A DNA stretch of 64,000 nucleotides, taken from Cephalotus follicularis. Lineage: Eukaryota > Streptophyta > Magnoliopsida > Oxalidales > Cephalotaceae. Below the pieces are notes generated by a model. The model ran no database searches, was not told the origin of the DNA, and worked only from the letters and a program-made list of their open reading frames with translations. Of the stretch, positions 57,571 through 64,000 are shown one piece after another; within the stretch, counting starts at the first letter, position 1; each line of letters opens with the position of its first letter. The position numbers and the translations under genes were made by a program. The DNA lies in the NCBI GenBank assembly GCA_001972305.1, contig BDDD01001362.1, forward strand, positions 189,316-253,315, in the 5' to 3' direction.

Positions 57571-58690
57571 CACCGGTTCTGTTGTGAGCAAGAAGGATGG
57601 ATCGATGCATCTATGCATTGACTACAGGCTGATAAATCAAGTGACTATGAAGAACAAGTATCCTCTGCCACATATTGAGGAGTTGTTCGACCAATTGCAA
57701 GGCTCAACTATATTCTCCAAGCTTGACCAGAGAATAGGCTATCACCAGTTGAGGATCCGAGAAGGTGATGTGGAGAAGACTGCATTTCGAACCAGATATG
57801 GGCACTACAAGTTTCTGATACTGCCGTTTTGTTTGACGAATGCTCCTGCTGCCTTTATGTGTTTGATGAACAGAGTGTTCCAACCCTATCTTGATCAGTT
57901 TGTTGTTATATTCCTAGATGACATCCTGATCTACTCAGAGAGCGTTGAGGAACACATGCAGCACCTGAAGATTGTATTGCAGACACTGCGAAAGGAACAA
58001 CTGTACGCCAAATTCAGCAAGTGTGAATTCTGGCTGGATCATGTGACATTCCTAGGTCACATTTTGTCGAGTGAAGGATTGTCAGTGGATCCTTCGAAGA
58101 TTGAAAGCATTGTTGATTGGCCCCAACCGAGGAATGTTACGGAGGTGCGTTGTTTCTTGGGATTGGCTGGTTATTACCGCAGATTCATCGAGGGATTCTC
58201 AAAGCTTGCTACACCACTGACACAGTTGACTCAGAAGAAGTCCAGTTTTGTGTGGAATGATTCTTGTGAGGCAAGTTTCCAAGAGTTGAAGAGTCGGTTG
58301 GTTTCGGCTCCAGTGTTGGCATTACCTGAGGGATTTACTGTCTATACTGATGCTTCTGGGAAAGGATTGGGATGCATTCTTATGCAACATGGCAGGGCGA
58401 TTGCATACGCATCGAGAAAGTTGAGGCCGTACGAGGAAAACTATCCCGTACACGATCTTGAGTTGGCGGCCAGAGTATTTGCCTTGCAGAAATGGAGGCA
58501 CTACCTCTATGGAGCTCAGTTTGGGATCTTTACTGACCACAAGAGCTTGGAATATCTATTTTCCCAGAAGGAGCTTAACATGAGACAGAGGCGACGGGTG
58601 GAATTCTTCAATGACTATAACTGCAATATTCAATACCACCTGGGAAAAGGCGAATGTAGTGAGCGCTGCACTGAGTCGCAAGGCAATGAT
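57571..58690 (+). pseudogene. pol: Reverse transcriptase and RNase H, family A'
   Basis: It is open from [17 protein letters not shown] to the end of RNase H. Catalytic [14 protein letters not shown] is present. Changes at conserved places: [12 protein letters not shown] for [12 protein letters not shown] and [10 protein letters not shown] for [10 protein letters not shown]. RNase H has [23 protein letters not shown] and [11 protein letters not shown] frameshift near 58640 ends it in the HPGKANVV motif. RT fingers upstream of VVSKKDG are deleted. Confidence 0.9.
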
Positions 58691-59298
58691 TGCTGGAGCA
58701 ATGGTTTCACAGAGGAAGCTATCGGAGGAATTTCAGAGATGGAATCCGTTCATGGTTACCCGTGGAATTATAGTGGCAAGTATGAGAGCACAACTGGAAC
58801 TCCTGGAATGAATCCAGACTGCTCAGTATATTCTGAGGTGTGGAGTATCCGTGAGAACCTGGACGCTGATTCTGAGTTCTCCATTCTTACTGATACCATG
58901 TTGGGGTTCTGAGGGAGGATATGTGTCCCTGATGACGAGACTATCAAGAATGAGCTACTGCAACAAAATCACAAGTCAAAATACAGTGTTCACCCGGGAA
59001 GTACCAAGATGTGGGACGACCTGGAAAAGAGTTTCTGGTGGAGCGGTATGAACCGGGAAATTGCTGAATATGTAGCGGGATGCTACAATCACTACCAGTG
59101 GTTGAATGGAAATGGGAGCATGTGACCCTGGACTTGTATCGGGATTACCGAGGTCACAGGATCGAAAGGAAAAAGGTACTGAGAAACAAGACCATTCTTA
59201 TGGTAAAAGAGCTGTGGCGTTTTCACGGAGCCGAGGAAGCCACGTGGGAACGTGAAGACGAAATGAGGGAGACATTTCCCCACCTATTCGGAATGTGA
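58691..59298 (+). pseudogene. pol: Integrase remnant, family A'
   Basis: The upstream zinc-binding part is recognisable in pieces (KYSVHPGSTKMW, WWSGMNREIAEYVAG). About 70 bp holding the CxxC pair are deleted after GCGGGA, then MLQSLPVVEWKWEHVT follows. The entire catalytic core is gone: the frame jumps from the start of the core (about 59155) to KKVLRNKTILMVKELW of the chromodomain-like end and stops at 59298. Confidence 0.85.
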
Positions 59299-59329
59299 TG
59301 TAAGGGCTAAATTCGATGACGAATTTTCT

Positions 59330-59344
59330 TTAAGGAGGGAGGAA
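59330..59344 (+). other. Polypurine tract, family A'
   Basis: AAGGAGGGAGGAA before the 3' LTR, identical to family A. Confidence 0.8.
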
Positions 59345-60314
59345 TGTAATAACCTCAAATTCAATTCGTGTACATTGTAATAATGATTAATAAAATGTGC
59401 ACTCATTTGAATTTAATGTCCAATTATTATAATTTGTGATTGGCAATTGCTTGGGATGAATGGAGATGGAATTTGGTAAAAATCAAGCTTAAGAAACCCA
59501 AAAACAGCCTTGACAGCTGACTACCACAGGGGGGAAGTCGACTGCCTGGTTTATGTAGGGGCAACCGACTGTCAAAGGGGAGCAGTCGACTGCCTGATGC
59601 GTGTTGTGGACAGTCGACTGGCCAATGCATCTAGTCGACTGGAATTGCAACAGACCAGGTGTCTGTGCATGTGTGAGACAGGACGAGGGCGTGGCATGCA
59701 AGGGGACAGGTGTCGTGGGAATACACCAGCTGCCATGACATGCAAGGAAAGCCCTTGCATGTGCTCTGCAAGATTTCAGACCTGTACCTACAGAAACAAA
59801 AGAAAGAAAAGTGAGAAATGACAATGAAGGAAGTAAGGCATGTGAGAGAGAGAATGGAGAAAATGTTAGAGTAAAGGACTTTGGCGATATAAACTATCAT
59901 ACATATTGCATCCATGTATTCCTTAGCATGCATTACCTTCCTACTTAGCCAAGTGAGGACAACGGCTAACCCCTACAATTAAAGATTGAGCAAGGACGTT
60001 CGAAGCTTGCTGCTGAAGCTTGGAGAGCTTCTGTCTATCTTCTAAGGTTGTTGTTTATGTTGATGTATTGAATTGTAATGAACGGATCATACCTCGTTTT
60101 TGTTGTATTTCCTTATGTTTAAGGATAATTTTGTCTTATACAGGCACGTAGTATGGGATGCGTGCGGACGGCTTGTATTTATATTCCAGCTTATTGACTG
60201 CTTTCGCGTATTATTTATGAACTGTTGAATGAAATTCTGGAGTATTATGTTAAATTCTGATAGCACCATATATGCTTGTCTTAATGTTATGGAACCGAAT
60301 AACGGGGTGTGACA
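59345..60314 (+). repeat. 3' LTR, family A'
   Basis: 970 bp, same length as the 5' LTR; palindromes at 59513-59641. Confidence 0.95.
59513..59641 (+). repeat. GTCGAC palindrome cluster, family-A' 3' LTR
   Basis: Same six positions as in the 5' LTR. The outer copies have decayed (GCTGACTACC, CTAGTCGACTGG) and the three central ones are unchanged. Confidence 0.9.
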
Positions 60315-61013
60315 TATTGCATGCATGCAGGTGCGGAGATGCTGGTGTGTTGAACACTGATGCGGGCTTGAAGACTACGTGGCCATTAATTGCTTTCGGC
60401 GTACATGGACGTATACGTGTGAGGCTTGATTATATGCATGCATGGGTTGAAGATGTTTGTTGATGGCTGGAGATGTGCATGGGCTCCTGGCGCCTTGCTA
60501 TTGGGCTGAAGCATGGATTGATGTATGCATGTGATGTCTTGCGCGCATACTTTTGGCGTTGGATTCATGGACTCATATGGGCTGAAGACGTAATGTGCAA
60601 GCTGCTGGCGTACAAAATTGAATGTAATGAAGATGACATCATTGTGATCTAAGCATTGGGCTTCACATGCTTCAACACTTGTTTTCTCGTAATATCTCTT
60701 CATCGGAGCTTCAAAATGAGTCAGCCCAAGAACTAAAAGTGCTCCAATTAATTTTATGAACAATATGAGCCCAATATTCATTATCTTCTGAGTCTTAAAT
60801 TTTGACTTCTCTCGCTTAAGTGGGTGCACTCTTTAACCGATCTTTGATTTCAAACCACTTTAACTTGGAAAGTAACATTTTAGCTCCATTTTCTTTTATT
60901 CCGCAATAATAACATAATACCTGAAAATCAAATAAACACCACCACAATAGTCTATTCCAAGCATAAAAATATAATAAATAAATCATTAAAATCACACATT
61001 TTTATGCTTATCA

Positions 61014-61026
61014 AATACTCCCATAC
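61014..61026 (-). other. Polypurine tract, Tat/Athila-type element
   Basis: The minus strand reads AGTATGGGAGTATT before the LTR. Similar AAGTATGGGGG tracts occur at about 61311-61322 and 62132-62143. Confidence 0.7.
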
Positions 61027-62545
61027 TTGCACTTTGCTTGTCCTCAAGCAAACAGAATGGAAAGCTAAAAACAAGAACATAAAAACTAAAAACTAAAACA
61101 GCAAACAAAAAACAAAAATAAAAACCTAACTCACTTTCGTAGGAATCACGATTGCATTTAACACATGCAACAAGCCTTTAACCCCCTAGGTGTCCCTAGT
61201 GGACGAGTTTTGTCTCGTGAGTGTTTTCCAAGTGAATAAACACACAAAATTCAGTTCATCAAAAATTTGACAGTAGGTTAAATGTATCTCAACTCAAAAA
61301 TTCATAGAACACCCCCATACTTGAATTTTATTATCTCGTTCCAAGTTCTAGAATCAAAACACATCTCAATGAAGGAGCTTTAGCAAACAATTTTTTTATT
61401 GTTTCACCATATATACCAATCAATGTATGCATTCTTAGCAACATAAAATCCTAGTTCGGAGTCAGACAAAGAACTTTAGCACTTACACACATGTTCTTTC
61501 TTTTGCTTTTCTATTCTTTTTTTCTACTTTTTTTTCTTTTTTTCTTTACCAACTTAAATTCGTGCAATGTCTTGATCTCTTAAGCTTTCTATAAGAGCCA
61601 TGTAGCGAGCTTTCGACCAGTTACTCTCAAACCAGTTGGCTTTAAGGAACTAGGTGTAAAACACCCCTCGGATTTAATTACTCGAATCAAATAGGCTACA
61701 GACCAAGACTGAATTCAAAGAGGTAAAATATACTTTATTCTTTTTCTTTTTCTTTCTTTTTTTTTCTTTAACAGATATATGTAAGAACATCCATTCTATG
61801 TCTTTCTCCTTACTAAAATTTATGAAACCATGAAAACACACAAGACTGATCTTTTATATTTTCATTTATTCATCTATTCGCACAAACTCCTACCATCCAT
61901 TATATGTCTTTCTCCTTACTAAAATTTATGAAACCATGAAAACACACAAGACTGATCTTTTATATTTTCATTTATTCATTTATTCACACAAACTCCTACC
62001 TTGAGATATATTCCTTTTCTTTTCCTCGAAAACGAAAATTTTATTATTTCTCCTATGGGGTTTTCTATTATTTCTAAGTATATCAACATTTATTCCTATT
62101 TTCAAAATTAAAATGAACTATGGTACTAAACCCCCCATACTTAAACGTTGTATTGTCCTCAATGCAATGAAACACAAATATAAAAATGACATTAAATGAG
62201 CAAAAATAATCAAACAATGCAAGTAAATAAAAGAACAATGGGGTAGGATTTACCGGATATTATCGTGAAGCTTGAAATAATCTATCAGTGCAGCGAAATT
62301 TTTTGAAGATTATCAATCCGCACTTAAATTACCTACAAAAACAATGAAAAACAAAAACAAAAACGTAAAACAAACGAGATATATAAAATAAAATAAAAAT
62401 AGTGAGTTGTCTCCCACTAAGCGCTTTGCTTTAACGTCTTTGGCTAGACGCAACTGGTGTGGATATCAACGAGAAGTGTAGACAGGATCAATCAAGTCAA
62501 CAGACTCAATGATCTATCCATCAGTAATTCCATCCACATATGGTT
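61027..62545 (-). other. Tat/Athila-type 3' non-coding region
   Basis: No genes. Three AAGTATGGG-type tracts, each near a GAGGACAA motif on the minus strand, suggest repeated duplication of the polypurine region. It holds C/T-rich microsatellite-like stretches at 61495-61545 and 61735-61770 and a 106-bp tandem repeat. Confidence 0.6.
61790..62001 (-). repeat. Tandem duplication, 106-bp period
   Basis: Two nearly identical copies from CATCCATT, then TATGTCTTTCTCCTTAC, to CACAAACTCCTACC. They differ at only a few bases, so the event is recent. Confidence 0.9.
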
Positions 62546-64000
62546 TCAAACGCGGCCCATGGACGTTAAATGTGTCTTTAAAACCTGTCCAAACAAACTC
62601 AAAAATACCAAGTGAAAGCACAGTTTGAACAATATAAATAGCATCCCAAAAATATTTCCACCAATAAATCCATCAATAGAACCATAACATTTAAGTGTAT
62701 CAACACAATGGGAGAAAACAATTTTTACAATATAAGAACCATCCCAATAAGAATTCCACCAGTAAAAACTGTCAAAAATGCAATCTACCAAATTACTAGT
62801 CTCCCAATCCCAAAGAACATTCACAATTTCAAATGAGGTGGAACAATGACCCATGAATGAATTACAAGGAAATTCTTTTAATTCAAATTTCGGAGACTTT
62901 CTATGAATGGTTTATGCCAAGATGTGGGCAATGGACGCTCTGATTCTAATGGTTGTGGACCTAACACCTCAAAGAAATCTCCTTTTTCAATCTCCTCAAA
63001 TTCCCTCATACACTCACTGATGATTTCATCAAATTTGCGTTCCTTATCCGAGATGGAGTCAATAACCCCATTATCTAGCCACTTAAAAAATTTCTGTTGA
63101 ATTTCTTCCTCATCCTCTATTTCTTTCAAGCATTCACTGAAGTTGCTATCAAACTCTATGTCAAAGGACGTTTGGTCAGGCGTGGCAATTTTGTGAGTGT
63201 AATGGGATAGATGATCCCATTCGCTATCAGATGTTGGCTCATTAAGCTTATTTTCTAGCCATGCTAACTCAGCTTCATTTTCCAACCACTGTGTGTCAAT
63301 CCAATCAGGAGTCGAGTGTATCAAAGGAGAATCCAATAGGGCCTTAATCTCAACAGTGTCTGAATCTACCTCACAATCATTGTCAACAAAACTCTGAGGA
63401 TATGTCCTATCTATACTATCTATGGCAAAACAAGCCTCCTCACCTTGAGGTCCTAGGGTTGCATTGAAGATGTTTATTCTCAATTTCTTATTACCAAATG
63501 ATATGTCCATAGCTCCAGATCGACAATTTATGCAAGCATTTGCTGTTGCTAAGAAAGGATGACCTAAGATAATCGAATGTGGTTTCCCAATCGCAGGTGT
63601 TTCCATATCAAGCACAAGGAAATCCACTGGAAAATAAAGCTCATCTACTTTCACCAAAACGTCCTCATGAATCCCTTCAGAATTTTCAAAGATCTATCAG
63701 CAAGTTGAAGGGTTACCTCAGCGGGTTTCAATTCTCCAAATCCGAAATGGTCATAAACTGAGCTAGGGAGGATGTTAACGCTGGCCCCTAAATCAAGGAG
63801 TGCTCTCTCTATCTGTAAATTTCCAATTTTGCAAGATATCAGAGGAGCTCCAGGAACTTTTAGTTTAGGTGGCAACTTGTTAGAAAGCACTGCGCTCACC
63901 TGCTCTGTGAGATGGACCGTTTTTGGAATGTACGTTTTCAGCTTACGCTTCGTGGTGCATAAGTCCTTTAAGAACTTGTCATAAGCTGGAACTTGTCGTA
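62546..64000 (-). pseudogene. pol: Tat/Athila-type protease region and integrase end, truncated
   Basis: The minus strand enters from 64000 with YDKFLKDLCTTKRKL and TEQVSAVLSNKLPPKLK. Then comes the aspartic protease: LLDLGASVNILPSSVYDHFG, ELKPAEVTLQLADRS. A frameshift near 63665 leads to VKVDELYFPVDFLVLDME and LGHPFLATANACIN, then a long acidic spacer ending at 62878. After one more frameshift a hydrophobic, aromatic-rich piece ends next to an out-of-frame HGPRLKPYVDG, the signature of a Tat/Athila integrase C-terminus. RT, RNase H and the integrase core are absent between the two, so this is a non-autonomous derivative. It continues past the window edge. Confidence 0.75.

Larger units (their letters stand above)
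55638..60314 (+). mobile_element. Family-A' gypsy element, deletion derivative, with target duplication
   Basis: LTRs are 55638-56607 and 59345-60314, both 970 bp. The target duplication TATTG is perfect (55633-55637 and 60315-60319). It lacks the gag capsid, protease, the start of RT and most of integrase, so it cannot move on its own. I count about forty LTR differences by eye, roughly 4%. Confidence 0.95.
54591..61013 (-). repeat. 3' LTR of a Tat/Athila-type element, split by a nested element
   Basis: On the minus strand it starts TGATAAGCATAAAAATG at 61013, right after an AAGTATGGGAGT polypurine tract, and ends ACACCCATCA at 54591. It consists of 54591-55637 and 60320-61013, about 1.74 kb without the inserted element. 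It contains an imperfect 94-bp tandem repeat (54977-55150). Confidence 0.75.

Overview
This is plant nuclear DNA, from an angiosperm, most likely a eudicot or magnoliid; I cannot name the species. The evidence is wall-to-wall Ty3/gypsy and Ty1/copia LTR retrotransposons with plant-type lineages: Tekay/Del-like chromoviruses, a SIRE (Sirevirus) copia element and a Tat/Athila-type element. I see no host protein-coding gene, rRNA, tRNA gene or CRISPR. The window looks like pericentromeric or other heterochromatin built by repeated nested insertion. The protein-coding remnants of the elements carry stops or frameshifts, with one exception: a small intact ORF at 25122-25508.

Region 1-9559 is a chimera. 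A family-A element (tail of its 5' LTR, gag, protease) is fused at about 2098 to a family-B element (LTR tail, primer site, gag, RT, RNase H, integrase, 3' LTR 6788-9559). A 1.34 kb block spanning the fusion is tandemly duplicated (1621-3121 and 3122-4459). Region 9560-20558 has no genes. It holds a solo LTR with a perfect target duplication (10479-11123), a GCAC-rich degenerate minisatellite, two copia-like LTR-end/primer-site signatures, a 2.7 kb solo LTR in minus orientation (15343-18061) and several LTR fragments.

From 20559 to at least 54181 one minus-strand SIRE copia element is the host of everything else. Its 3' LTR is 20559-21386, its extra 3' ORF (plant-transposon-protein type) is split over 21978-22649, 31111-31500 and 41279-41490, and its pol is split over 41832-43826 and 53534-54181. 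Three elements with exact 5-bp target duplications sit in it: family C 22655-31110 (+, tagaa), family A 31506-41278 (+, aaatc) and family B 43832-53528 (-, ctccc). At 54182 a further LTR begins. It is cut at 54591 by a minus-strand Tat/Athila-type element that runs off the window, and that element's LTR is cut by a small gypsy element at 55638-60314 (tattg duplication).

The most interesting signal is non-coding. Arrays of short palindrome-like motifs centred on GTCGAC lie in the LTRs of six or more families, copia and gypsy alike, usually 110-330 bp inside the LTR start; the flanking bases of the palindrome differ by family. Other points of interest are a covarying LTR stem-loop, a coiled-coil ORF between primer site and gag in family C preceded by splice-acceptor-like sequence, and two elements that independently lost the capsid and protease regions.
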